From Notamacropus eugenii (Eukaryota > Chordata > Mammalia > Diprotodontia > Macropodidae), in contig NC_092872.1 in NCBI RefSeq assembly GCF_028372415.1, positions 257,883,008 through 257,947,007 of the forward strand: DNA of 64,000 nucleotides. The letters are read 5' to 3'. How positions within the stretch are numbered: position 1 is the first letter of the stretch; each line of letters opens with the position of its first letter. Shown one piece after another: positions 31,701 through 42,429 of this stretch. The notes under the pieces were generated by a model that saw only the letters and a list, made by a program, of their open reading frames with translations, ran no database searches and had not been told where the DNA came from. The position numbers and the translations under genes are program-made.

Positions 31701-31964
31701 AGGTGTTTTGCCAGAAGTGCTGTCTCTAGCTGGGGGCTAAGAGCTAACAGAAAGATAAAAGGAATTTCAGATCCTTTGATTGTACATTCTATGATGGAGA
31801 AAGAGCATTTGTGCCCATCTCATTAGTAGTAGGACTGGATGCAAACAGGAATTGTTGAACAACTTTGATCACCTCACTATGGCTACACAAGGACTCACCA
31901 GTAATAAGTCTCAGAGCCAGAATTCCAAGTTCAGTCTTGTAATTGTTACTTTTCCTTGAGCTCA
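31701..31964. other. Unassigned short block
   Basis: A faint antisense MIR-like scrap may lie at 31890-31950. No gene seen. Confidence 0.3.
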
Positions 31965-32470
31965 GAGTTCATCCAGTCCAGTCCATATATGAGCAGGAAT
32001 CTTTTTTACAACATTCTCCCATAAATGGTCATCCATGGGCTATGTAAAGTCTGAAAGTGGCGGAAGACTCATTCCTTCCCCAGGTAAACCATTCCTCATG
32101 AGGGCAGCTCTAATTTGTAGGAAGCTTTTTTAAACTCTAGCTGGCACCTGTCTCTCTGAAACTTCTGTCCATTGCCTTCATTTTTACTTTGTGGAAACAT
32201 GAAGAACAATTTTAATCACTCTTCGCTGTAAAAGCCCTTCCAGTACTTGAAGAGAGTGATCCTGTCTGACCCCAACACCCGGAAAGTCTTTTCTAGGAAA
32301 AGCATTCCTACTTCTTCCAGCCAAAAAAGATGGCCTACTTTTCTATCTTCCCATCACCCTGGTCTTCCTCCCTTAGCTGCAGCTCTAGCTTGTCAATGTC
32401 CTTCCTAAAGAGTGACACACTTATTTGGGGACAATACTCCAGATGGTGATAAGCTTAGATTTCATGGCAA
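31965..32470 (-). mobile_element. CR1/L3-type LINE, antisense
   Basis: 'agttcatccagtccagtcca', 'cccataaatggtcatccatg', 'gaagcttttttaaactctag', 'cagtacttgaagagagtgat' and 'cttgtcaatgtccttcctaa' are in antisense CR1 order over about 500 nt. Confidence 0.75.
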
Positions 32471-33155
32471 TGGCTTCCTTCCACTCCCATGCCTGTTTGG
32501 ACACTTTCCTCTCCTCTACCTCCAGACAGCCACCTAAGGGAGCATGCCCAGACTGAATGGAGACAGAAGCTCAGTGAGTTAAGCCTTGGCACCTCCCAGC
32601 ATTGGACCTAGGTGATAAATCAGCCTGTGATCTGGGCATTGCATGAATTTGTATCTCCTCTTTCCAGCAGGATGTTGTGATTAATTCTCACTGCATATTA
32701 AGTTCATTTATCAAAGCCACAAGACTGCAATCCCTTGAGAAGGAAGAAGCCAATGGAAAGAGAGGGTGCCTAAACTGGAGAGAGTTCAATGGTGGGGGTG
32801 CAAGGGGCACAGCCCACTGTGGCCATTGCCCATTTTCACTGGATCTCCCAGTATAGGGAGTTCCCTAGCTTTAGAAAGAACACTTTGACTGGGGAGCTCT
32901 TTTATCTCAGAGAACACATGCAAAAGGTGTGGGTGAATACTATGAAATGTGAGCCTGCTAAGAGGATTTGGAATAGAGAAGCTTTGGGCTGATTACCACA
33001 CTCAAGGAAGAAGGATTTTTCCCAGCCTTTCCACCTTTCCCCTCCCTCCTCATTGTTTCATCACCAGCTCTCTCTTCCTTCTTTTCCTCAAACTTCATCC
33101 CTTCTTTCCTGTTTCTCTCCCATTTCACTTAATAGAATCTCCCTTCTTTTCCACC
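32471..33155. promoter_or_regulatory. Repeat-free block, candidate element 32575-32760
   Basis: The inner part has 'ggatgttgtgattaattctc', 'actgcatattaagttcattt' and a TCF/LEF-like 'tatcaaagcc' (32709-32718). A pyrimidine-rich stretch follows at 33015-33155. Function is inferred from texture only; no exon is seen. Confidence 0.2.
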
Positions 33156-33157
33156 AA

Positions 33158-33540
33158 ATGATGAAACAGCCATTTCCTAAGTACCTACTGTGAGCTTAGC
33201 CCTGAGATACAATAGGTTTCATGGAGGGATAGGAATAAAGAGATGGTTCCTTTCACAGTCTGGTCAGTGGAGAATAAGACACAGTCATGGAACAGAGAAA
33301 GGCAAAAATAGTATCTACACAAGTGTGTGACTAGAATAGACAGAAAGTGCAACAGGAGTTTGGAGGAGAGAGGGAAAAGAGAATGGGCCTTGTGGGTGGC
33401 CAGAGAAAGTTTTCTGTAGGCAAAGGCACCAGAGCACTGGAATTGGGTCTTGAAGGAAGGATAAACAAAGAGGAGAGAGAAGGGCATAGGTCAATACTCC
33501 AGGGGAAATTCCAATCCTGGGAAATCTTTGCCTTAAGAAA
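33158..33540 (-). mobile_element. L2 LINE 3' UTR, antisense
   Basis: 'tacctactgtgagcttagcc', 'ctgagatacaataggtttca', 'ggccagagaaagttttctgt' and 'aattgggtcttgaaggaagg' are collinear with other antisense L2 copies. Confidence 0.65.
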
Positions 33541-33695
33541 CTAAAAGCCATGCTTCCCACTGTCTCATGTTCTCCATTTGGGCAGTAACAGAATCTATAG
33601 GCCTGAGCTCTAACCCTGGTCATGGACTGGGCTCTGAATCTGGTCCCAAACTGAACCCCAGGTGAGGCAGAGACTCACCTCTCAAGCCAACCCAA

Positions 33696-34740
33696 TAGGC
33701 ATTACTAAGTGTGTTCTGCATTCCAGGCAATGGGCTGGAAACACAAAGAGCTTACACTGTAGGACAGAATGAGGGGAGAGGGAGGAACACAATGTACTCA
33801 TACATAAGTAATGGTAAAATAAATTATTTTTGTTTGGGGGAGGGAGTAGAGACAAGAAATAACTGATGAGACCAGGAAAGGGCTCCTCTAGGAGGAGGCA
33901 GCTCACTTGAGACTTGAAAGGGGCTGGAAATTCCAAGAGGTGGAGAAGAGGAATGAAAGAGTAGGGGTGGGGGTGGGGGTGGGGCTGAGTGGAACGTTGT
34001 GTATGGGACCAGCCATGAGGCCTTTGGAGCCGGAAAGTAGATGCTAGGAGGGATGTAATGTGAAACTAGCCTTCAAAACAGGTTTGAGCTGGTCAGAAAA
34101 TGGCATGAAGTGTCAAAGAAAGGGGTTTGTACTTTATCCTAAAAGTAACAGGGACTCTGGAGAAGGGTGCAACATGGCCAGACCTATATTTTAGGAATCT
34201 CACTTTAGCTGTTGAGTGGAGAATAGATTTAAGAAGGGAGAGACTGAAGGCAGAAGACTAAGGAAGAGACTATTATAAGTCAAGGGAACAGGAAATGTAA
34301 CAGGAGCCTGAACTATAGCAGAGGCTGTGTCAATAGAGAGAAGTAGAGGAACGGTAGCAATGTCACAGAAGCAGAATCAATTAGACTTGGCAGTTGGTGG
34401 CTAGAGTGCTGAGCCTGGAGTCAGGAAGACCTGAGTTCAAATCCAGTTTCAGATACTTACTAGCTATTTGACCTGAAGCTTTACCTTGGTCTCTCTTAGT
34501 CTTCCCATCTGTAAAATGGGGATACTAACAGCACCTACCTCCTAGGTTTATGGTGAAGATGAAATGAGATAATATATATGAAGTATTTATACATAGTAGG
34601 CATTTAATTAATGTTTGTTCCTTCCCCTGACTGGATATAGGGGAGAAAGAAGAGAGAGAAAAAGAAGAGTTAAGGACAACTTCTAGCCTGAGAAGACAGG
34701 TAATTGGGAAGAAGGGATACTCTTGACAAAAACAAGGAAG
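33696..34740 (-). mobile_element. L2 LINE, antisense, split by a SINE
   Basis: 'ctgcattccaggcaatgggc', 'gagacttgaaaggggctgga', 'ggtttgtactttatcctaaa' and 'agcagaggctgtgtcaatag' continue to 34390. The SINE at 34395-34625 follows, then 'gttaaggacaacttctagcc'. A short (GGTGGG)n patch sits at 33964-33982. Confidence 0.75.
34395..34625 (+). mobile_element. MIR/CORE-SINE inserted in L2
   Basis: 'gagcctggagtcaggaagac', 'ctgagttcaaatccagtttc', 'cttcccatctgtaaaatggg' and 'agtaggcatttaattaatgt'. Sense copy, younger than the surrounding L2. Confidence 0.8.
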
Positions 34741-34754
34741 TCCAGAAGAGAGGG

Positions 34755-34860
34755 GTTATCACTATATGACCTTGGTCAAGTCATTTCTTCTCTCTGAGTC
34801 TCAGTTTTCCCAACTGCAAAATAAACAATACCTTTCTGGCTTGGCAGCAGGGGAGTGAAA
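34755..34860 (+). mobile_element. MIR fragment, sense
   Basis: 'atgaccttggtcaagtcatt', 'tctctgagtctcagttttcc' and 'caactgcaaaataaac' are central MIR blocks. Confidence 0.65.
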
Positions 34861-34861
34861 T

Positions 34862-35835
34862 AATCAATAAGCAATTATTAAGCGCCTATGGTGTACAATT
34901 AAGTGATGGGGATTCAAAGACAAAAATGAACAATCCCCGTTTCCATGAGGACAGAGCATATGCCTATTATAAAGATATACATCACTGGATATGCAGGTAT
35001 ATGTGTGTGTTTACATTATACATACACATGGACACAAAATAAATACAAGGTAATTTTTGAGGATTAGGTTGAGGAGGGGGTTAGGGAAGGCATCACGTAC
35101 AAGGTAGCTCTTGAGCTGAGTTTGTTTTTTGCCAAGTGAAAATTTTTATATTTTTTTTCCAATTACATGTGAAAACAAATTTTAACATTTTTTTTTAATT
35201 TTGGATTTCAAATTATCTCCCTCTCCCCTCATACTCTCCTTAAGAAGGCAAGCAATTTGATATAGCTCATACATGTGTAGTCAGGCAAAACATATTTTCC
35301 AAATATTAGCCATATTATTTAAGGAAAACAGCAAGAAAAAATAAAGAAAATTTAAAAATGCTTCAATTTGCACTCAGAGTTCATCGGTTCTTTCTCCAAT
35401 GAATAGTATCATCAGATAGCATTTTTTTATCTAAGTCCTTCACAATTGTCTGAGGTCATTGTTTTGCTGAGAATAGCTAGGTCATTTACAATTGCTCATC
35501 ATACAGCATTGCTGCTGCTGTGTACAGTGTTCTCCTGGATCTGCTCACTTCACTTTGCATCAGCTCATATGAGTCTTCCAGGTTTTTCTGAAACAGTATT
35601 GTTGAGCTGAGTTTTGAAGGAGCTAGGGATTCTAAGGGTTGGGGATGTGGAGGGAGAATATTCTAGGCATGGGAGACAGGCAATAGAAAATCATGGAGAA
35701 AAGAGAAGGAATGTGAAGAACAGTGAGTAAGTCAATGTAGTGTGATGTGTGTCAAGGTGAGGAATATATAATGTCTGGAAAGATAAGAGTGGAACCAGAT
35801 TAGTAGGGATGGAGCTCTCAAGGTGCCTTGAAGTT
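34862..35835 (-). mobile_element. L2 LINE 3' UTR, antisense, split by L1
   Basis: Left part has 'caattattaagcgcctatgg', 'ggtgtacaattaagtgatgg' and 'gggaaggcatcacgtacaag'. It resumes after the L1 with 'agttttgaaggagctaggga', 'atattctaggcatgggagac' and 'gtgtgatgtgtgtcaaggtg'. A TSD at the break proves the nesting. Confidence 0.75.
35124..35601 (-). mobile_element. L1 LINE 3' end, antisense, with TSD
   Basis: The reversed 3' end, 'ttttttttccaattacatgt' with 'caaattatctccctctcccc', runs to 'catcagctcatatgagtctt' at the truncated 5' side. 'ttgagctgagttt' occurs at 35111-35123 and again at 35602-35614, a perfect 13-bp target duplication. About 480 nt were copied, the usual 5'-truncated outcome. 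Confidence 0.85.
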
Positions 35836-36745
35836 CTCAGATCTCTGGTACTGGGATTCCCCCTTCCTCTTTCAGACTTGGCTTCCATCATCCCTGTCCA
35901 GCAGCCTGTGATATGAAGCTGTTCCTAATCATCAGTCATTTACCTGACCAGAAGCAGCCCCAGTGGCAACAAAAGCAGGATCAGGGCCAGAGACTCGCAC
36001 ACCTATGGCAATGTCTAGGTCACTGCTGAACTCAGGGCATCATTTCTTGTCTCTGCTGGTCAAAGATCACAGAAAATACTGTGGTCTAACCAGAGGCCCC
36101 GGAATACTCCCATATGCTCATCCCAGTCCCCTTAGACCCCAATCCATGCTGTTAGCAAAAGAATAGATCTCAAATGCTCTCTGTTCCAGTCTCTTAGGAG
36201 GCCAATCCGCAAGCCCTGTAGACCACTCTGATTGGCTGTCTTGGGCCTATTTCTTTCTCCCAAGGGCCCCAAGGAGACTTCCATGATTCTAATACTTATC
36301 AGAGATGAGGAGAAGAGGGAAGGGATCGAGTGTGACAGCAGGTGCATCTGGAGGCGCTCGACACAGGCCCCCAACTATGAGTCTCCTCTTTAGAAACCAC
36401 CCCCGGGTGATAAATAATTCGTGGGAGGTGATACAAGGTAAAGCAAGACCCAGCGTCCCAATTTCCCTGGGAGAACTTCCCACTGAGGGGAGGGCCCTGG
36501 GTTCCAGGATGTATGTGGAGCACCAGGGAGCATCCACTTCACAAATACAGACACATTCATGCATGCAACGTGCCCATGTGCACACATACCTCCACATGGA
36601 CATGTATGCACACATATGCAATAAATGCCCAGAAACCCACATGTGCATGAAGAATCCCACACCCGTGCATGCACACCTGGGCCTGCTGAATATATATACA
36701 TGGCCTCAACAATTTTTAGGATCAAGGCACAGTCAAGAAGGAAGG
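35836..36745. other. Repeat-free block with CATG-rich microsatellite
   Basis: No gene can be supported; four overlapping frames of 74-154 codons lie on both strands and share no family motif. 36217-36225 holds an inverted CCAAT-type 'gattggctg' and 36395-36440 'aaaccacccccgggtgataa'. A CACA/TGCA-rich run spans 36540-36690. Possible regulatory DNA, unproven. Confidence 0.3.
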
Positions 36746-36749
36746 AATA

Positions 36750-37005
36750 AGCATTTATTAAACATCTAATACTAGTTAAGCATTGTGCTAAATGTTTTAC
36801 AATTATTCAACCTCACAAATCCTATCCTCTAAGGTAGGTGCTATTATTATCCCAATTTTACAGTTGAGTAAACTGAGGCAGACAGCAGTTAAGTGACTTG
36901 CCCACGGTCACAAAGCTAGTAAGTGTCAGAGGCTGGATTTGAATTCAGGTCTTCCTGACTCCAGGCTGAGAGCTCTATATACTGTGCCACCTGGCTGCCC
37001 CCACA
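36750..37005 (-). mobile_element. MIR-type SINE, antisense, near full length
   Basis: 'agcattgtgctaaatgtttt', 'ccaattttacagttgagtaa', 'agttaagtgacttgcccacg', 'gatttgaattcaggtcttcc' and the head 'tgtgccacctggctgccccc'. Confidence 0.85.
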
Positions 37006-37164
37006 CAGGATATAAGTAGGGAGTGGCACTTGAACATAGCTTCAGATACTTCTGATACCTGTTTTAGGTAGAGGTGAGGAGGGAAAGCAATCTGATTAGT
37101 GTGATATAATGGAAAGAATACTGAATTTGGCACCAGAGACCCAAGTTCAAATCCTGACTGTACC

Positions 37165-37345
37165 AATTCAAGAGGCACTGTGCTAGGCACTGGGGGGACC
37201 AAGACAAAAATTAAACAGCCCTTGCCCTCAGGGAAATTACATCCCACAAAAAAGGAACATGTACACATGTAGTGCATAGAAAATACACTCAAAATGAACA
37301 CAAAATAATGGCATCACAGGACCAATAATGGAGAATGTTACCCAC
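37165..37345 (-). mobile_element. L2 LINE 3' end, antisense
   Basis: 'gcactgtgctaggcactggg', 'gcccttgccctcagggaaat' and 'aatggcatcacaggaccaat'. A SINE head scrap ('gaatactgaatttggcacca') precedes it at 37116-37135. Confidence 0.65.
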
Positions 37346-37499
37346 CTTCTGACAGGGAGCAGATGAGCTCCAAGGGACCTCATACGGCTTTGTTTGATTG
37401 TGTATATTTGTTAGAAGAGTTTCTTTTTCTCTTTTTGGTTCAATTGACAGGGAGGGAAGGACAGGAGAGAGGGAAAGTAAAATTGAAAAAAAATTAAAT

Positions 37500-37960
37500 A
37501 AAGATACTTTAGAACTAGTCTATGAAAGGCTTCAAACCCTATACAGAGTTTGTGTATGTGTGTTCGTCCTTCGTTGCTGAAGAAGACCATGCCATCAGAG
37601 AAACGATGACGTGACTTGCACTTGACTTTGTTTTGAGTGAGGGAGGGCTGTGCAGGTCACCAGCCTCACTTCTCCTCCAAAGCCATCTGAATCCAGTGAC
37701 CAGATATTCATTATATTCATTAGGATGACTAGAGATGACCCAGAATGAGACAGTTGGGGTTAAGTGACTTGCCCAAGGTCACACAGCTAGTGAGTGTCAA
37801 GTGTCTGAGGTGAGATTTGAACTCAGGTCCTCCTGACTCCTACTCTATCCACTGCACTACCTAGCTTCCCTTACAGAATTTGTATTTTATACTTGAAGGA
37901 ACAGGGAGACACAAAAGCTTCATGATTACATCTGAGCTTGTCCTCAATTACTTCCACATT
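37500..37960 (-). mobile_element. L2 LINE fragment, antisense, split by a SINE
   Basis: 'ctatgaaaggcttcaaaccc' and 'acagagtttgt' stop at the SINE. 'acagaatttgtattttatac' and 'ttgaaggaacagggag' resume after it. The shared 'acaga.tttgt' marks the target duplication. Confidence 0.6.
37560..37873 (-). mobile_element. CORE-SINE of the second tail type, antisense
   Basis: Reverse of the 7921-8236 element: 'gtccttcgttgctgaagaag', 'catccagtg'-like middle and 'taagtgacttgcccaaggtc', 'gaactcaggtcctcctgact'. Ends 'actacctagcttccc'. Full length and well preserved. Confidence 0.85.
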
Positions 37961-37964
37961 CTAG

Positions 37965-38215
37965 GTGGCTAGGTGACATAATGGTTAAAGCATTGGATCT
38001 AGAGTCACGAAGACCTCAGATCAAATCTGGTCTCAGATATGTAGTGTGACCTGGGGAAGTCACTTAACCTCCATTTTCCTTAGTTTCTTTATCTGAAAAA
38101 TGGGGATAATGATAGCATCCACCTCCCAAGGTTTTTGTGAGGATCAAATGAGACATTTATAAAGTGCTTCTCAAACCTTAAAGTACTATAAAAATGCTTT
38201 CTATTTTTGTTAGAA
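37965..38215 (+). mobile_element. MIR/CORE-SINE, sense
   Basis: 'gtggctaggtgacataatgg', 'atctagagtcacgaagacct', 'gggaagtcacttaacctcca' and 'gtgaggatcaaatgagacat', with a tail 'ataaagtgcttctcaaac'. Confidence 0.8.
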
Positions 38216-38519
38216 CTCTAAAATAAAGGAGAGGATCTAGATGATCTCTGATATCTCTCTCAGTTCTAAAATGCTGGTTTTTCTGACCTTGGTTGGGAGC
38301 TCTCTTTACCACCACCCACTATATTCCATCATTCTTCTCTCCTCACCTCTCTTTCTTCTCTCTACTTCCACTCTCCCTCCCTCCCTCTGTCCCCTCCATG
38401 TCCCCCAAAACTTCAGGTTCCAGGCCTCCTGAACAGCATTACTCAGTTTCCATATCTCAGATAGGAGGAATGGATTCTAGTCTTCCTAAAGGGCTTGGAG
38501 AAGAAGTTCTTGAGAAATC
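38216..38519. other. Unassigned, part pyrimidine-rich
   Basis: 38330-38400 is CT-rich. No gene or family recognised. Confidence 0.4.
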
Positions 38520-38725
38520 ATGGTTGAGTTTGATTGGATAAGGTTTGAAGGTGTAAGTTAGAGCCTTGAATGTCAGAATCTAGGAGGACTGTAGGCATTT
38601 ATGTATGCATGAATGTATGTATGTATACACACATGTGTGTATATATGTATATATGTGTGTAGATAGATATAGATAAATATAGGCAGATAGACAGATAGGT
38701 AGGTAGAGAGATAGATGATAGATAG

Positions 38726-38756
<31 letters not shown>

Positions 38757-38780
38757 GATAGATGATAGATAGATAGATAA

Positions 38781-38833
<53 letters not shown>

Positions 38834-39330
38834 CATGTTTTCAGTAAGCACTAGTGTCTTTAAGGAGAGAAATGTCAGGATTAATGATGCACCTGGGGAA
38901 GATCACTTGAACAATAATGGGAAGGATGACTTGGATTGGGGTAAATTGGAGGCAGGGAGACCAATTAGATTACTGCAATAGACAAGATGAAGAAGGGGGA
39001 AAAACCCACTTGGACCTTATAGGTTTTTAAAGGTGAATTCTCTCAATCTGTTACAGAATAATTAACACTTATAGTGCCATAGCTTAGGTGAGAAGAGAGG
39101 AGGATCTGACCCAGAGCAGTGGCAATGAGGCAGAAGGGAGGTGGCAGTTGAAGCCCTGAGTGGGGAGGTATCAGTCAAAAGCCAGAGTAAAAAGGGACAA
39201 GAAGGAGGAGAATAGAACCTTGGGGCATCATCCTAAGGGGCAGAAGGAGGATGGGGAGGCAGCACAGGAGAGAGAAGGCAGGAGATGATGAATGAAAGAG
39301 CGGGGTCACAGAATTCCCTGGAGAAGAAAT
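38520..39330 (-). mobile_element. L2 LINE, antisense, expanded by a GATA array
   Basis: 'agagccttgaatgtcagaat' precedes the array. 'gatgacttggattggggtaa', 'ggcagggagaccaattagat' and 'agaaccttggggcatcatcc' follow it and match the antisense L2 order. Confidence 0.7.
38596..38833. repeat. (GATA)n microsatellite with TGTA flank
   Basis: TGTA/TATG steps to 38660, then GATA/AGAT repeats to 38833 with GATGATA and AAATAGA interruptions. It sits inside L2 and is likely polymorphic. Minus frames read Tyr-Leu-Ser-Ile repeats and are not genes. Confidence 0.95.
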
Positions 39331-39640
39331 TGGGATGCAGGCAGGAGTTCCCACTAGAATTTGCAGAAGGGACAAAGAGAAAAGGACCTTAACTTATGTC
39401 CTACCAGTAACATCATTCGTGGTCTGGCTCCTGCCCTATGTTAACATAATGCTCTCCCCATCCCTGTCTCATTTCCTAGGATCTCTCCATGGGTTAGGGG
39501 GCAAATGCTCCCATACATCCTCAGAGATTCCTTTCCTAGTTGCTAGGATTTCAAAGGGGCAGCCTACAGAGGCATAAATAATACTGCTATCTTAAACCCC
39601 CATATCCACAACAGAGATAGGTGCCATCACTGATTCCCAA
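39331..39640. other. Unassigned, no gene seen
   Basis: No repeat or exon recognised. A weak L2 continuation is possible at the left edge. Confidence 0.35.
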
Positions 39641-39644
39641 CTTA

Positions 39645-39880
39645 GCCTGCCTTTCTCTCTAATGACTTGCTTTATCCAGCTTTTCAAGCCATTATGTTAC
39701 CAAACCTGCAACTAAAACATTTATGTGCTCATCTCTTCTGCCTGGCTTTCAAAGCACTCCACTGCCTGGGCTTCCCTCCTTTCCTGTCCTCTCTTCCCCT
39801 GTTTCTCACAAGAACCCTCTCTTTTCCAAGGGGAACAGTCTTTCTTTCTTTCCATTCCCTGAATACAATGTGCTAACCCA
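39645..39880 (+). mobile_element. L2 LINE late ORF2, sense
   Basis: 'gcctggctttcaaagcactc' is the L2 'AFKALH' region, followed by 'cactgcctgggcttccctcc'. Frames are broken. Confidence 0.5.
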
Positions 39881-39904
39881 TAGGATTATTGGGTTTATTA
39901 GTGG

Positions 39905-40085
39905 AAGAGGAGCTGGGCAGTTCACAGGATAGAGCTGGCTTTGGAGTCAGGCAGCCCTAAGTTGAAATCTTGCTTCAGACAGTTAAATTAAAAAAGTCAC
40001 TTAACTTCTCAGTCCCAATTTCCTCAGCTGTAAAATGAAGAAGATAAACATGGCATCCCTAAGCTCTAAATCAATGACCTTATGA
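39905..40085 (+). mobile_element. CORE-SINE fragment, sense
   Basis: 'gagctgggcagttcacagga', 'ctttggagtcaggcagccct', 'aaaagtcacttaacttctca' and 'atttcctcagctgtaaaatg'. Confidence 0.7.
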
Positions 40086-40089
40086 TGGT

Positions 40090-40195
40090 TTTCCCTATTA
40101 GAATGTAAGCTCTTTGAGGATAGAGACTGTTTTTTCCTTTTCTTTGAGCACTTAACACAGTACCTGACACATAATAAATGTTTGTAAGATTGATG
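40090..40195 (+). mobile_element. L2 LINE 3' end, sense
   Basis: 'tagaatgtaagctctttgag', 'gatagagactgttttttcct' and 'acacagtacctgacacataa', then 'taaatgttt'. A clean terminal fragment. Confidence 0.75.
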
Positions 40196-40199
40196 AGAA

Positions 40200-40640
40200 A
40201 TATCATAAAGTCTTACCCCCCACATGTTACAAGTGGGGAAATTGAGTCTGGGGCACACTAAGTGACTTGTCTAAGCTCAAAGAGAATCATAAAATCTGAG
40301 TTGGAAGGGACCTCCTAGGTCATTCAGTCCAACCCATACAACATCTGAACAAAACCCCTCTACAAAATACTTAATGAGTTGTCATCTGGCCTTTGCTTCA
40401 TGAGGGGTAGGTCTTGAGGCAGTCCTTTACTCTAATTCTCGGAACTTGGTGTGTGTGTTGGGTGGGGGTTTCTCTTATATAACACTTCAATCTGCCTCTT
40501 TGCAATTTCCACCCACTGCTTCTGGTTCTATGTGGGGGAAGGGGGAGGGGGACTAAGGAGAACAAGGCTAATCCCCCTCTCCTGTGAAAGCTCCTTAGAG
40601 TCTTCAAGATGGCTGTCATCAGGTCCACACTAAGTCTTTT
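40200..40640 (-). mobile_element. MIR scrap then CR1/L3-type LINE, antisense
   Basis: 40215-40275 has 'aagtggggaaattgagtctg'. 40285-40640 has 'aatcataaaatctgagttgg', 'gacctcctaggtcattcagt' and 'cacccactgcttctggttct', and ends 'gatggctgtcatcaggtcc'. This is the antisense CR1 3' end, starting at its terminal 'aatcataa' repeat. Confidence 0.65.
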
Positions 40641-40871
40641 CAGAGCCTCTGGCTCTCATCCCAGTGGGCTTGCCACAACATCCTCCTTTGCCTTTCACCC
40701 TCCCCCCCTCCCTCCCAGGGAGGGCTTCTCTGTCCCCCAGGGAATAGAAGCCTCCAGGACTGCTAAAGCCCGGAGTCCTCTGCAAAGACTTCCCCAGTTA
40801 CTCTGGCATAGGAGGACCCCCTCCCCCGCCCTGCTCCAATAGCACTTAGTGTCTGGATTACTCATTTAGCA
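40641..40871. other. Unassigned GC-rich short block
   Basis: May continue the CR1. No gene supported; short plus-strand frames have no motif. Confidence 0.3.
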
Positions 40872-41330
40872 CTTAGGATAAAATCATAGAATAGCAAAAC
40901 TGGAAAAGCACTCAAAGGCAATCAAGTCCACTCTCCCCATGAAGGAATTCCCTCAATAGGCTCTCCAGCCAGTGTTCAGAAGGCGGGGAAATACTACTGC
41001 CTGCAACAGCCCCAGGACACCAAGGCGCAGTTCTAGTTAGTAACCAATCAGTAATCATTTATTAAACATCTACTACTGTCCTCTAGACCCTGAGTTAAGC
41101 ACTGGGGATAAGAAGAAAAAGCACAAAGAGCCTCTACCCTCAGGGAGCTTACACAAGTGCTCCTTATATAGAGCCAAAGCCTGCCATTCTGCAGTGTCCA
41201 CACTTTGCTTCCAGTTCTTTCCACAGGGTCCAAGCAGAGCACATTTATTCCCTTCCTTGAGATAGCCCTTCCCCAGGCACCTGTGAGTCTTATGCCCTGG
41301 CTACTCCAAGCCTGCTCTTTTCCAAGCCTT
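40872..41330 (-). mobile_element. CR1/L3-type LINE, antisense, with L2 insert
   Basis: 'aaaatcatagaatagcaaaa' and 'caatcaagtccactctcccc' start the element. After 41160 'cactttgcttccagttcttt' and 'caagcagagcacatttattc' continue it. An L2 3' end separates the parts. Confidence 0.6.
41044..41160 (-). mobile_element. L2 LINE 3' end, antisense
   Basis: 'aatcatttattaaacatcta', 'accctgagttaagcactggg' and 'accctcagggagcttacaca' are the reversed L2 terminus. It lies within an antisense CR1. Confidence 0.7.
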
Positions 41331-41469
41331 TAGTCCCTGAGGAAAAATCATCTAATCCATTGTCCTGGTTTTTCAGTTGAAAATCAGAACCAGATAGGAG
41401 TGAGAGAGATAATGTTGGGACTAGAACAGGTCAATCAATCAATAAGCATTAATGAACATGTCCAAAGAA

Positions 41470-41698
41470 TGCTTCCTTCTTTCCTTCCTCCCTTCCTACT
41501 TTCATTCCATCCTTCCTTCCTTCCTCTTTTCTTCTCCTTTCTTTCCTCTCTTCCTTCTTTCATCCCTTCTTTCCTCCCTCACTTCCTTTTTTCCTTTCTC
41601 CTTCCTTTCCTTCCTCCCTCCCTTCCTATTTTCACTCCATTCTTCCATCCTTTCTTCCTTCCACATTCCTTTTTTTATTTTTTTCTTCCATATTTCTT
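41470..41698. repeat. Polypyrimidine (TTCC)n tract
   Basis: About 230 nt of TTCC, TTTC and CTTC steps with rare A. An L2-like scrap 'atcaatcaataagcattaat' precedes it at 41432-41451. The open plus-strand frames are Ser/Phe/Leu/Pro artefacts. Confidence 0.9.
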
Positions 41699-41719
41699 AA
41701 GTGTCGATTATCTGTCATC

Positions 41720-41825
41720 TAAGAAGCAGTGTGGCATAGTGGATAGAAAGGCTACCTAGGATTCAAGAAGACCTAGGGTCAAGTCCCACCTTTGACATAC
41801 TGGTTGTGGGAGCCTGAACGATTTG
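41720..41825 (+). mobile_element. CORE-SINE head fragment, sense
   Basis: 'aagcagtgtggcatagtgga', 'tcaagaagacctagggtcaa' and 'gtcccacctttgacatactg' are the SINE 5' half. Confidence 0.65.
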
Positions 41826-41954
41826 TTGACCTTTTCAGAGCCTCCAGACAATTCCCTAAGACAACCAGCTGTAGCACAGATGCCAATCTGCATTAGTAGT
41901 GGGAATTACTTCATGGGGAGTTCCCTATACCAATGGAATCACTGATCCCACAGA

Positions 41955-42060
41955 GAAAAAAATGTGCCAGGCACCATGCTAAGCAGAGGGGATACAAAGA
42001 CAAAAATCAAAACAACCTCTGTCCTCTGGAACCTTACATTCTATTGGGGTTGGGTAATAA
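41955..42060 (-). mobile_element. L2 LINE 3' end, antisense
   Basis: 'tgccaggcaccatgctaagc', 'aaagacaaaaatcaaaacaa' and 'cctctggaaccttacattct'. Confidence 0.7.
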
Positions 42061-42064
42061 GCAT

Positions 42065-42190
42065 TAGACTCAACGTTAGAAGATCTGTGTTAGGGCCTGG
42101 CTTTTAACTAATCCTCAACACAATCCTCAAACTGTCTGAACCTCAGTTTATTTATCAGTAAAATGGTCATAATAATATTTGCAGAACAGC
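42065..42190 (+). mobile_element. Decayed MIR fragment, sense
   Basis: 'acgttagaagatctgtgtta' and 'cctcagtttatttatcagta', then 'aaaatggtcataataat', preserve the sense order. Confidence 0.5.
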
Positions 42191-42429
42191 ACACCTCATG
42201 TGGCCATTGTGAATGGGAAAGCATTACAGAAAAAGAAGCTAGAGACATTATGCCATAATTATACCCTGCTTGGCAATGTTCTCTTAGTATTTTCTATTTG
42301 ATAAGTCTGCTCTCCATTAATGGCAGGTGGTGAGCTCCCAGGACAAGGACAAAGTCTTCTATTTGTTTCACTCCCTGCTTTTCCCAGGTTGAAGCAAACA
42401 GTAAGTGATCAATAAAGGAATATCCAGTG

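Noticed and set aside
36305..36769. 154-codon plus-strand frame with overlapping minus frames
   Set aside because: No domain, no splice sites visible, CATG microsatellite inside, and a SINE at the end.
38661..38833. Regular GATA spacing considered as a CRISPR-like array
   Set aside because: Tandem tetranucleotide with no spacers; an ordinary microsatellite.
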